NCBI GenBank assembly: GCA_031277045.1
Contig: JAISLX010000120.1
Location: 1 to 19,873 of the forward strand
Source of the DNA: Treponema sp.
Lineage (GTDB): Bacteria > Spirochaetota > Spirochaetia > Treponematales > Breznakiellaceae
Length of the DNA: 19,873 bases
Direction of reading: 5' to 3'
The notes under the pieces are model-generated. The model did no database searches and was not told the DNA's origin. It was given only the letters and a program-made list of their open reading frames with translations. Below, piece after piece: positions 7,218 to 14,536 of this stretch. Positions within the stretch are counted from its first letter, which is position 1; the number at the start of each line of letters is the position of its first letter. The position numbers were made by a program, and so were the translations under genes.

Positions 7218-8057
7218 GTGTCCGCCGCAGACGGTCCGGGGCCGGACAGTACGCGGGGCGGGCCGGACCGGCAAGGGGTCCCCGTCCTCACGGTCAGGAA
7301 TCTGTCGGTCCGTTTTGGGGAAGCGGGAACGGCTTTTACCGCCCTGGACCAGGTCAGTCTGGACGCCGGGGAGGGGGAATTTCTCCTTGTGGCGGGGTCC
7401 AACGGATCGGGGAAAACCCTGCTTATGCGCTGTATGGCAGGGCTGCTGGCGGCCCAGGAGGGGGAAATTCTGTTCCGGGGGCAGCCCCTGGCGCGGGTCA
7501 AAACCTTGCGCCGCGAACTGGGGCTTGTCTTCCAGGACGCGGACGCCCAGATTCTGGGGGAAACCGTGGAAGAAGACACCGCCTTTGGTCCCAGGAATCT
7601 GGGGTTTTCGCGGGAAGAAACGGAACGGCGGGTTGGAGCCGCCCTGGAGGCGGTGGGCCTGGAGGCCAAACGGGACAGGGCGCCCCGCCGGCTTTCCGGC
7701 GGGGAAAAACGGCGTCTCGCGGTGGCGGGGATTCTGGCTATGGGCTGCGGCGTTATTATCATGGACGAACCTTTCGCCAACCTGGACTGGCCGGGCGTGG
7801 TCCAGGTGCTGGAGATCCTCCAGTCCCTCAAGCGGGCGGGGAAAACCCTTATTGTCCTTACCCACGAACTGGAAAAAGTCCTGGCCCTGGCGGACAGGCT
7901 GCTCATCCTCCACCGCGCCCGCATCCGCGACGACGGGAAACCCGGCGGGGTCCTGGACCGGCTGGATCCGGCCTGGGGAGTTCGGGACCCCCGGCGGAAT
8001 TACCACAGCATCGAAGACTGCTCGTGGCTCCCCGTAACAGGGGCCGCGGACAACTGA
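7218..8057 (+). CDS. bioM: Energy-coupling-factor ABC transporter ATPase, probably for biotin uptake (BioM/EcfA type)
   Basis: A complete ABC ATPase of the cobalt/biotin (CbiO/BioM) kind that would power uptake by BioY. It has Walker A GSNGSGKT (60-67), the Q-loop in VFQDADAQILGETVEED (Gln106) with the alanine/acidic pattern seen in ECF ATPases, the signature LSGGEKRR (159-166), Walker B VIIMDEP (179-185) and the H-loop THE (His216). The GTG start 3 bases after bioY is the only sensible one, as no other start codon precedes the conserved core; its ribosome site is poor, suggesting coupling to bioY translation. About 22 extra residues precede the core. The membrane T component (BioN/EcfT) is not next to it, so either it is encoded elsewhere or this BioY works without a dedicated one. 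Confidence 0.88.
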   Translation: MSAADGPGPDSTRGGPDRQGVPVLTVRNLSVRFGEAGTAFTALDQVSLDAGEGEFLLVAGSNGSGKTLLMRCMAGLLAAQEGEILFRGQPLARVKTLRRELGLVFQDADAQILGETVEEDTAFGPRNLGFSREETERRVGAALEAVGLEAKRDRAPRRLSGGEKRRLAVAGILAMGCGVIIMDEPFANLDWPGVVQVLEILQSLKRAGKTLIVLTHELEKVLALADRLLILHRARIRDDGKPGGVLDRLDPAWGVRDPRRNYHSIEDCSWLPVTGAADN

Positions 8058-8080
8058 TTGGACCGTGACTGACCAAAGGG

Positions 8081-8096
8081 AAAAACGCCTTTGGCG
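8081..8096 (-). terminator. Small terminator-like hairpin between convergent genes
   Basis: On the minus strand CGCC-AAA-GGCG is followed by five T. It lies 8 bases beyond the stop of the minus-strand gene ending at 8104. An alternative, longer pairing CCAAAGG (8073-8079) with CCTTTGG (8088-8094) overlaps it and would be usable from both sides. Confidence 0.4.
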
Positions 8097-8103
8097 CGAA
8101 GCC

Positions 8104-8553
8104 CTAACTTCCCTCGCGGCAGGGCGATTGTTTTCCCGCCCACTCGTCCATCTTTCGCAGGCGGCGGGACATGTCGCGGGCCAGATTCATTACGATAATG
8201 GCGAAAGTTTTTATATCCCGCCGGTAAATTTCGTAGAGGGCGCCGCCGGAAAGGCTGGCGGCTTCCACGCTTTCCATCGCCCGGACCGTGGCGGCGGAGG
8301 CCATCGTGTCCAGAACCTCCATTTCCCCCACCGTGTCCCCTTCTTTAAGTTCCGTCAAAATCAGGCCGCTTTTGATTACCGCCACCCGGCCGGAAAAGAT
8401 AAAAATAACCCGGCTGTTTTTTTCCCCTTCCGCGATCATGTCCTGACCGGCGTCGTAGTATTCGTACCGCATCAGGTTAAAAATACTGTCGGTCTGTTCC
8501 TGTGTAAGACCGCCAAAGAGGGAGTATCTCCCCAATTCAGAAGGTTTTATCAT
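8104..8553 (-). CDS. Stand-alone cyclic-nucleotide-binding-fold protein (Crp/Fnr family, no DNA-binding domain)
   Basis: This 149-aa protein is a single cNMP-binding beta-roll domain. Visible landmarks are FGGLTQEQTDSIFNLM near the N-terminus, YDAGQDMIAEGE (the first roll strand with its Gly-Glu turn), IFIFSGRVAVIK and the phosphate-binding cassette region VGEMEVLDTMASAATVRA. In true cAMP/cGMP binders this cassette has an arginine followed by Thr/Ser or Ala (RTAT or RSAT type); here the equivalent place reads SAAT, so the ligand-phosphate arginine is missing. There is no C-terminal helix-turn-helix; the chain ends with a charged helix (NLARDMSRRLRKMDEW). It starts 12 bases after the membrane protein gene upstream on the same strand, with no clear ribosome site, suggesting translational coupling and a shared function. 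Its ligand, if any, is unknown. Confidence 0.85.
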   Translation of the reverse strand: MIKPSELGRYSLFGGLTQEQTDSIFNLMRYEYYDAGQDMIAEGEKNSRVIFIFSGRVAVIKSGLILTELKEGDTVGEMEVLDTMASAATVRAMESVEAASLSGGALYEIYRRDIKTFAIIVMNLARDMSRRLRKMDEWAGKQSPCREGS

Positions 8554-8565
8554 GCCGCAATACGG

Positions 8566-11103
8566 TTATTCCGCTCCGGCGCGGTTATCGCGCATTTTTT
8601 TCATGAAACTCCAGCCTTTATTGGAAGGGTAAAGAATTCCCGCCGCGAGATACACGCCAATGCCCAGCGCCAGGAGGCCGGAAAATCCGCTGGAAACCGC
8701 AAGGACCCTGGCCAGGGCGCTCCCCGCCACGGAAAGTCCCCCGTTCATTCCCCATGCCCAGGGTAACAGGTGGGGCTTGTTTTTTTGCAGGGTATCAAGA
8801 CCGTTGGGAAAGGGGACGCCCATAAAAAAGGCTGTCGGCGCGATAATAAGTATGGCAAGGCAAACCCGCGTTACCAGGGACGCGGAATGGTAGGGGGCCA
8901 GAAAACCGGTAAGGCCCGTGATGTAAAACAACAGCCCCCCGGCAACCGCCGCGCAGGCCAGGGGTACCACGAAAGCCCGGAATTTTTTTACCACCCCCGA
9001 AGCCAAATTTCCCAGGGCGGAAAACACCAGCATAACGGTAATAACAATGCTGGTGGAGTACGTGGGATTGGAAAGAAACACTCCCAGCCTCTGGATTAGG
9101 TAAATCTCGACAAGCATATACCCCAGGCCCAGGCCGGCGTAATAAAAAATGATGCCCACCGAGCTTCCGGGATTTCTGAACAGGGTCTTGCGGCGGCCAA
9201 TGATGGGAATAACAATAACGATAAGCCCAAAAGCGCAGGCCTGTATCAGCATCCCCAGCAGCAGCAGGTAGCCCCATTCTTCGGAAATATCCTCCATCTG
9301 GTCCAGATACATGGAAAGCTTGTTGAGCTTGAGGAAGCCTGAATAGTACGGCCGTTCGTCCCGGATGGGGCGGATATCGAAAATGTACCGGTTTTCAATT
9401 TCCGCGGCTTTTCCCGCGAAAAAAGCGGGGATTGCCGCCCGGTACATATCGGCGTTGGTAAAGCTTTCCACGGCGGCGTTTTCCCGGCCCTCAAAGTGCT
9501 GGTGGTAGACCCCCATCAGAATATCTATGTCCCGCTGGGGAAGATCCGTACCGGGAACATAAAGCGGTTCAAACGAGCGGGTCTTTACAAAGTTATTAAG
9601 GTCGTAAATTTCCCCCTCCGTAAAGGGACCGTTTTTTACCAGTATCGTGGAGGTGGACATAAAAAGCCCGAAGGAGTACAGGCACTTTTCCGGCTCCGGC
9701 ATTCCGGATTCCTTCATGGCGGCGATAACGCTGTTGAGCAGTTTAAGCACGTTGCGGGGCGGGTTAAGGCGGTCCCAGACGGTAACCGAAAGGATTCCCC
9801 CGTCTTTAAGGCTGGAAAAATAGTCCTTAAAAGCTTCCACGGTGTACTTGAAATCCTCGTGAACCGCGTATCCCCCGGAATCCGACAGGCCGATGGAATC
9901 CACCAGGCTTAGCTCCACCAGGTTGTACTGTCCGGCGTGATCCACGCACCAGGACCGGCCTTCCCCCTGGATCACGCTGATCTGTTTGGTTCCCAGCAGA
10001 TCCCCGGTAAAACGGACAATGTTGGGGTCTTCCCGCAGAAGCCGGATCATCTCGGAAGACGGCTCCACGATGTCGATTTTCCGCGCCCCTTTGTAGCGGG
10101 CCACCTGGGCGTTAATGCCGCCGCTCAAGTTGACCAGAAGCACGTCGGGATTGGCCATCATGGTATAGGGGGCCGCCATAGGCAAATAATCCATATAGGG
10201 CCGCTCGGTCTCCCGCAGGCTCCCCATAATGCCGACAGGGCCGGAACCATCCACAAAGAGGCCCCAGTACACCTGGGAGGATACGGGAGTATTCCGCAGG
10301 GCCGCCATGTCGGAAAGACCCGGCGCAAAGTGGAAATACCGGGAAGCGTAGACATGATACTCCCCGCCGGGGCTGTAGGAGTGATGTACCAGCAGGGAAT
10401 CGGGGTACTTCCGTGCGTAGCTTATGGCCTTGTAATCGGAAATTCGAATGTCCCCACACAAAAACACGCACAGCAGGGAAGCCAGGGAGCAGAAGGTCAG
10501 CACGGTAAACCGGGGCCAGGGGAAGCGGCAGGCCCTGGTTTCCGGGTCCCGCTCCACACAGGAAAAAATGGCCGCCGCGATGGAAAGACCCAGAATGGGG
10601 AGGATTAGATACCACGGGGGGAGCAAAAACATAAAGGCGATGATAAAAAACCCTCCAATACCGGAACCTACCATGTTCCAGAAGTAGAGTTTCTGTATCT
10701 CGTCCCGCAGGGCAATAAAGGCCACGCCGGTAAAGGCGGCAATCACAAAAAACGGAAGGCCGTAGACGATGTAATAGGCCCCAATAAACCATATCTGCCG
10801 GGAATCGGTGGCAAAGAAAACCGGGTTAAAGGGGATAAGCTGGGCGACGATGGTGGCCCCCGCCATAAGCAGGGGAAGACTGATGGCGCAGACCGACATG
10901 ATGGGCCAGGCGTGGGCGGTAACCCAGTCGTCCAGGAACGTAATAATGATTCCGGAAAGCCCAACGCCCAAAAGGGCAGTGGAAATAACCAGAGAACCAA
11001 AATTCGACCAGCCCCCAACGGAAAATATCCGCATCACAAAGAGTTCGTAAGAAATATCCGCGATGGAGATAAAAAACAGGGCGGCAAACTTAGCGCGTTT
11101 CAT
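8566..11103 (-). CDS. Polytopic membrane protein with a central spermidine-synthase-like (Rossmann) domain
   Basis: An 845-aa protein with three parts: an N-terminal membrane region (about residues 5-218, six or seven hydrophobic segments), a soluble domain (about 220-600), and a C-terminal membrane region (about 615-830, six or so segments). The middle part resembles spermidine/spermine synthases: DVLLVNLSGGINAQVARYKG (320-339) lines up with the nucleotide-binding glycine loop, and KIDIVEPSSEMIRLL (342-356) with the strand ending in the acidic cosubstrate-binding residue. However, the usual GGGDG loop reads SGGIN and the catalytic Asp block is replaced by YNLVELSLVDS, so polyamine synthesis is unlikely. 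It resembles the fused membrane/spermidine-synthase-domain proteins of unknown function in many bacteria. It opens a two-gene unit with the cNMP-fold gene and has its own promoter. Confidence 0.82.
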   Translation of the reverse strand: MKRAKFAALFFISIADISYELFVMRIFSVGGWSNFGSLVISTALLGVGLSGIIITFLDDWVTAHAWPIMSVCAISLPLLMAGATIVAQLIPFNPVFFATDSRQIWFIGAYYIVYGLPFFVIAAFTGVAFIALRDEIQKLYFWNMVGSGIGGFFIIAFMFLLPPWYLILPILGLSIAAAIFSCVERDPETRACRFPWPRFTVLTFCSLASLLCVFLCGDIRISDYKAISYARKYPDSLLVHHSYSPGGEYHVYASRYFHFAPGLSDMAALRNTPVSSQVYWGLFVDGSGPVGIMGSLRETERPYMDYLPMAAPYTMMANPDVLLVNLSGGINAQVARYKGARKIDIVEPSSEMIRLLREDPNIVRFTGDLLGTKQISVIQGEGRSWCVDHAGQYNLVELSLVDSIGLSDSGGYAVHEDFKYTVEAFKDYFSSLKDGGILSVTVWDRLNPPRNVLKLLNSVIAAMKESGMPEPEKCLYSFGLFMSTSTILVKNGPFTEGEIYDLNNFVKTRSFEPLYVPGTDLPQRDIDILMGVYHQHFEGRENAAVESFTNADMYRAAIPAFFAGKAAEIENRYIFDIRPIRDERPYYSGFLKLNKLSMYLDQMEDISEEWGYLLLLGMLIQACAFGLIVIVIPIIGRRKTLFRNPGSSVGIIFYYAGLGLGYMLVEIYLIQRLGVFLSNPTYSTSIVITVMLVFSALGNLASGVVKKFRAFVVPLACAAVAGGLLFYITGLTGFLAPYHSASLVTRVCLAILIIAPTAFFMGVPFPNGLDTLQKNKPHLLPWAWGMNGGLSVAGSALARVLAVSSGFSGLLALGIGVYLAAGILYPSNKGWSFMKKMRDNRAGAE

Positions 11104-11109
11104 ACTATC

Positions 11110-11138
11110 ATTGTATATCTATAAATCCGTGTAACCAA
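11110..11138 (-). promoter_or_regulatory. Sigma-70-like promoter of the membrane protein gene; apparently leaderless
   Basis: On the minus strand TTGGTT (11138-11133), a 17-base spacer and TACAAT (11115-11110). The -10 box ends 6 bases before the ATG (11103). No Shine-Dalgarno sequence is present. Confidence 0.65.
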
Positions 11139-11176
11139 GTCTCCCGCGGACTATGCGGCGGTGGCCCGCGCAGGAT

Positions 11177-11248
11177 CTTCTAAAAGCCAAAACAGGTTCC
11201 GGAATGCCGGATTTTGTAACCGGCCCGGCCTGCCGGTGTTTTTAGAAG
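11177..11248 (+). repeat. Nested inverted repeat in the divergent intergenic region
   Basis: CTTCTAAAA (11177-11185) pairs with TTTTAGAAG (11240-11248). Inside lies a CCGG-AATG-CCGG hairpin, nearly the same as CCGG-TATG-CCGG at 12439-12450 on the other side of the methyltransferase gene. It sits 9 bases upstream of the -35 box of that gene. It may be a regulator site or part of a small mobile or RNA element; nothing in the sequence decides. Confidence 0.45.
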
Positions 11249-11257
11249 CGCCCATAA

Positions 11258-11286
11258 TTGACACAACCCCGGTGATGTCATAATCT
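11258..11286 (+). promoter_or_regulatory. Sigma-70-like promoter of the PCMT-like gene; apparently leaderless
   Basis: TTGACA (11258-11263), a 17-base spacer and TAATCT (11281-11286). The GTG start at 11294 follows after 7 bases. No Shine-Dalgarno sequence is present. This is the closest match to the sigma-70 consensus among the promoters found. Confidence 0.75.
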
Positions 11287-11293
11287 ACTTACT

Positions 11294-12319
11294 GTGAACA
11301 CCACTAAAGCTATTCCGGCTCATATCGTGGTTTCCCTTGTCAGCGGGATTGTTGTGGGCCTTGTGTTCGGTCTTGTTTTTCCCAGGCTGATCTCCGCGAA
11401 ATCGGAACGGGTAGTAAACTATGAGGAAGCGGCCGCCCTCAACGTGCCGGAGGCCGGCGCCGAAGCGGCATCTGCCGAAGGGGACCCGGATTACGGCCTT
11501 GCCTTCGAGGTCCCGCCGGGGGCAAAGAGTTACGACGGCCCGGCCCTGGCCCGCTCCATGCCCATAGAAACCAAGGAAGCGTGGCTGTCGTGGATGCGGA
11601 CCAACCGGAACGACAACCCCGCCTTTCTGGAAAAACGCTGGGCCCTGGCCCAGGATTTTGTCCACACCTCGGAACTTAAGCGCCCGGATGACGTGCGGGC
11701 CTTTTTACTGGCCCCCCGGGAACATTTTGTGCGGGAGGTAAACAGGGGCCGGGAATACGCCGATACCTGGCTTCCCATTGGCTACGGGGCTACCATCACC
11801 GATCCCGATGTAGTCGCCATGATGACAACCACGCTGGACATAAAGTCCGGGGAACGGGTTCTGGAAATAGGCACAGGTTCCGGCTACCAGTCCGCCATTC
11901 TCTCGTACCTTGCCCAGGATGTGTACACCATCGAGATTATAAAGCCTCTCTACATCGAAACCGACAAACTGTACCGGGATCTGGAAGCAACTTACCCCTC
12001 CTACGGCGGGATCAGCCGGAAACTGGGGGATGGTTACTACGGCTGGGAAAAATACGCCCCTTTTGACAAGATTATCGTTACCTGCGCCATCGACCATATT
12101 CCCCCTCCCCTGCTTAAGCAGCTTAAACCCGGCGGGATCATGGTCCTGCCCCTGGGACCGCCCCAGCGTCAGTACATCATGGAGGTTAAAAAAGACGTGG
12201 CCGAAGACGGTACCATTACCCTTAACCGGCGCGATGTCTACAACGGCATGGGTGTTAAATTTATCCCGTTCCGGGACGAATTGGGGACATCCCATACCGC
12301 CCCGGCCGCCGGGGAATGA
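11294..12319 (+). CDS. Membrane-anchored protein-L-isoaspartate O-methyltransferase-like protein
   Basis: A 341-aa protein with a hydrophobic anchor at residues 9-30, an alanine/glutamate-rich linker, and a PCMT-type class I SAM methyltransferase domain (about 125-325). SAM motif I is VLEIGTGSGYQ (189-199), nearly identical to the PCMT consensus; YTIEI (211-215) and the post-I block FDKIIVTCAIDHIPPPLLKQ (257-276) follow, then LKPGGIMVLPLG (277-288). Standard PCMT enzymes repair isoaspartyl residues in aged proteins and have a GxGQTIS segment before motif I; here it is IGYGATITDP (162-171), with Gln replaced by Ala. The N-terminal anchor would hold the enzyme at the membrane, and the topology (domain inside or in the periplasm) cannot be told from sequence. 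The GTG start is set by the promoter 7 bases upstream. A methyltransferase is near certain; isoaspartyl repair is likely but not proven. Confidence 0.87.
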   Translation: MNTTKAIPAHIVVSLVSGIVVGLVFGLVFPRLISAKSERVVNYEEAAALNVPEAGAEAASAEGDPDYGLAFEVPPGAKSYDGPALARSMPIETKEAWLSWMRTNRNDNPAFLEKRWALAQDFVHTSELKRPDDVRAFLLAPREHFVREVNRGREYADTWLPIGYGATITDPDVVAMMTTTLDIKSGERVLEIGTGSGYQSAILSYLAQDVYTIEIIKPLYIETDKLYRDLEATYPSYGGISRKLGDGYYGWEKYAPFDKIIVTCAIDHIPPPLLKQLKPGGIMVLPLGPPQRQYIMEVKKDVAEDGTITLNRRDVYNGMGVKFIPFRDELGTSHTAPAAGE

Positions 12320-12373
12320 CAGGTTTCCGCCGGGCGATTGGCGTGTATCACCGCTTCAGGTTTGAAAACATGC

Positions 12374-12528
12374 AAAAACCCCAAACCCAGCGGGAAATTT
12401 TGTCAGTTTTATCCTTTAGGCAGTATACATACACGTATCCGGTATGCCGGAATCGTCTTGCCTGCCTAAAACCCGCTGGACAGATAATCTGAAAACTGTT
12501 AATATCAGTTTCTACTTCTTGGGTTTTT
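12374..12528 (+). other. Nested hairpin element upstream of the LysM gene (possible leader RNA or operator cluster)
   Basis: Several pairings are nested: AAAAACCCCAA (12374-12384) with TTGGGTTTTT (12519-12528, one bulge); CCAGCGGG (12387-12394) with CCCGCTGG (12472-12479); TTTAGGCAG (12415-12423) with CTGCCTAAA (12462-12470); and CCGG-TATG-CCGG (12439-12450). Two small hairpins follow, CAGA-TAA-TCTG (12481-12491) and AAACTG/CAGTTT (12493-12511). CAGTTTT at 12404-12410 could compete for the AAAACTG strand. A promoter-like TTGTCA (12400-12405), 18 bases, TATACA (12424-12429) lies inside, which argues that only part may be transcribed towards the LysM gene. No known RNA family is recognised. Confidence 0.45.
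12400..12429 (+). promoter_or_regulatory. Possible sigma-70-like promoter of the LysM gene
   Basis: TTGTCA, an 18-base spacer and TATACA. Transcription from about 12436 would give a leader of about 180 bases before the ATG at 12621, unlike the leaderless units nearby. Confidence 0.45.
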
Positions 12529-12620
12529 CGAAATCCGGCGTTGTGGGGAGGGGTCCGGCGGGTGATTTTCCTAAAAAAATCTCCTTATATTCCCGATACA
12601 GTGTATAGGCAGGGATGGAG

Positions 12621-14279
12621 ATGAGTGAATTCGTAAAAAAAATGAACGAGAAACCGCGTTTTCGTGGCCGTGCGCGGCGCCGCCGGTTAATCGCCCGCAA
12701 TGTTGCGCTAGGTTTTACCGCCGCCTTCCTGGCAGGCGCCGCCTTCCTCGTTTTTTTTGCCATATCTTCCCCGGAACTTCCTCCGGAAAACCTGTTTTCC
12801 ACACTCAACGATATTGCCGCCTACTACGACAATCCGGACAACGACTGGTCCATCTCCCCGCTGGTACTCCCCCGCGAAGAAAAAAACTGGGCTTCCTTTT
12901 CCATTTTTCAGGGTGAGGAGGAAATAACCGGAGCCGGCGTTCCGCCCAACCGGGAAGAAGACATTGAGTACCGGATTCGCCCGGGGGAAACCCTTTCGGA
13001 AATCGCCTACGCTTACGATCTGCCCTTCGATCTGCTGGCGTGGTACAACAATATCAACAACGTTAACCGCATCCGGGTGGGTTCCACGATCATCATTCCC
13101 TCCATGGAAAACGCCAAAAACGCGGAAATACGGATGGCCAGTTCCCCCAGAGCCGCTTCCGCCATAGTAACCCGGCCCCAGGTAACTACCCACGACATGA
13201 CAATCGGGTTTGAAAGCAGGAATGTCGAGGATTCAAAAATATCAGTCCGTTTTTTCGTTGTCGCTCCCCAGGAGGAGAACCTTAAATCATTTGAATGGGA
13301 CATGGGAGACGGTAACCGGAGTTTCCTGTCCGAACCCGTTTACGAGTATTCTGTGCCCAAAACCTACGTGGTGCGCCTTACCGCCCGGGACAGCGCGGGC
13401 GCGATCTTCAAGTCAAACCCCCTGTACATTGACATTCCCTACCCCGGTTCGGTGGCGGAACAAAGTTCCACACGGTTTGTAACGCTGTCCTCGCCGGATG
13501 AGATGTTTGTCCTCGACGGGAAAGTTACCAAAGTGGCCCGTTATGCCTCGATAGACCAGGCGCCCCTGGATTTCAGCGAATCGGACGAGGTTTTTACCAG
13601 GGTCCGGTTTACCAAGAGCGGCTATTACGGTCTTACGGTAATGGAACCGGATAAGGGCGAACACTACTACTCGGTCTTCGTAAGCCCCCTTCCCTCCATG
13701 CACGCCGACGCCAATTTGAACCAGTTCAACTGGTACCGGACCCAGTACAACACGGGGACCACATCTAACTGCGGCCCCGCGTCAGCGGCTATGGCGATAA
13801 GCTGGGGAACCGGCAGGTACTTCCCCGTTTCTACAGTCCGCCAGGCAGTAGGCTGGCAGGGGGACGGCGGAACCAGTTTTGAGCAGCTTGTAAGTGTAAT
13901 TCAGGAAGAGGGAGTCAACGCCACCATCGAACCGCTGCGCTCGGTGCAGGATGTCCGGAACATGATAGACGCCGGCAGCGTGGCTATCATTCTGTTTCGT
14001 ACTGATGGCATTAAACTGTCCCGCCAGGACCCCGCCTCCAGTCTTTTCGGCAGGTACTATACCGACTCGGTAGGGCACTACGTTGTTATTAAAGGTTATT
14101 CGCTGAACGGGGATTACTTTGTCATTCACGATCCCATCCCCAGCGATTGGGGCGCCAACAGATTCCGGTACGAGGACGAGATCAGCATGGCCGGCAGGAA
14201 CCGTTATTACTCCTCGGCGGAACTGCTGGCCGCTCTGCGCCGGCCCAGCATGATAGTGATTCCCCGCGTCCAGCGTTAG
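12621..14279 (+). CDS. Membrane-anchored envelope protein with LysM, PKD-like and C39-family peptidase-like domains
   Basis: This protein of about 552 aa begins with a basic cytoplasmic segment (RARRRR) and one membrane anchor (about residues 30-49), so the rest should lie outside the inner membrane. A LysM domain (about 117-161, YRIRPGETLSEIAYAYDLP ... GSTIIIPS) should bind peptidoglycan. A PKD-like beta domain follows (about 194-274, with FEWDMGDGNRSF and YVVRLTARDS). The C-terminal part (about 367-510) is a papain-like C39_2-type domain with the catalytic triad apparently intact: Cys384 in SNCGPASAAMA, His486 in GHYVVIKGY and Asp504 in FVIHDP. It probably cleaves a peptide bond in the wall or an envelope protein; the substrate is unknown. 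I chose the ATG at 12621 because AGGG (12611-12614) is 6 bases upstream of it; an ATG two codons earlier (12615) is possible but has no room for that site. Confidence 0.85.
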   Translation: MSEFVKKMNEKPRFRGRARRRRLIARNVALGFTAAFLAGAAFLVFFAISSPELPPENLFSTLNDIAAYYDNPDNDWSISPLVLPREEKNWASFSIFQGEEEITGAGVPPNREEDIEYRIRPGETLSEIAYAYDLPFDLLAWYNNINNVNRIRVGSTIIIPSMENAKNAEIRMASSPRAASAIVTRPQVTTHDMTIGFESRNVEDSKISVRFFVVAPQEENLKSFEWDMGDGNRSFLSEPVYEYSVPKTYVVRLTARDSAGAIFKSNPLYIDIPYPGSVAEQSSTRFVTLSSPDEMFVLDGKVTKVARYASIDQAPLDFSESDEVFTRVRFTKSGYYGLTVMEPDKGEHYYSVFVSPLPSMHADANLNQFNWYRTQYNTGTTSNCGPASAAMAISWGTGRYFPVSTVRQAVGWQGDGGTSFEQLVSVIQEEGVNATIEPLRSVQDVRNMIDAGSVAIILFRTDGIKLSRQDPASSLFGRYYTDSVGHYVVIKGYSLNGDYFVIHDPIPSDWGANRFRYEDEISMAGRNRYYSSAELLAALRRPSMIVIPRVQR

Positions 14280-14373
14280 CAATCTGACACGATTAAACCT
14301 GTGAATTCGGGCGCATCCGGCGCCAGCCCCAGGGGGTTTGAAAGCGCCGGACCGGGCTATCCGCTCCAATACC

Positions 14374-14445
14374 TTCGGTATTTCCGCTTCTATCCCTTGC
14401 GCTTCGCTGTTCGGTATTTCCGCTTCTATCCCTTGCGCTTCGCTG
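14374..14445 (+). repeat. Perfect tandem duplication of a 36-bp unit
   Basis: The unit beginning TTCGGTATTTCCGCTTCT and ending TTGCGCTTCGCTG occurs twice, at 14374-14409 and 14410-14445, without a mismatch. The first copy is preceded by AATACC, so AATACC-TTC-GGTATT forms a hairpin there (14368-14382). It is intergenic. Confidence 0.95.
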
Positions 14446-14467
14446 TGCAGTACGGTCTCCCCCGCCA

Positions 14468-14536
14468 GGAGTTTGTCGCGCTTCGCGCAGAAAAACCCTT
14501 AAAATCTGATTGGCGACTTTTTACCCTGCAAACTCC
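14468..14536 (+). repeat. MITE-like element with terminal inverted repeats, copy 1
   Basis: Ends GGAGTTTG (14468-14475) and CAAACTCC (14529-14536) pair perfectly. The inside has GCGCTTCGCGCA, TTAAAA and TTTTTACCC in the same order as a second copy at 16457-16531, whose ends are GGCAGTTTG/CAAACTGCC. The end sequences differ between copies but stay complementary. Confidence 0.75.

Noticed and set aside
6576..8006. A 476-codon open frame on the minus strand across bioY and the ATPase gene
   Set aside because: It is antisense to two clear genes; its product is rich in Pro, Gly and Arg with no family signature, as expected for a shadow frame in GC-rich DNA.
8065..8766. A 233-codon plus-strand open frame opposite the cNMP-fold and membrane protein genes
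   Set aside because: Both minus-strand genes have clear domains and organised spacing; the plus-strand product has none.
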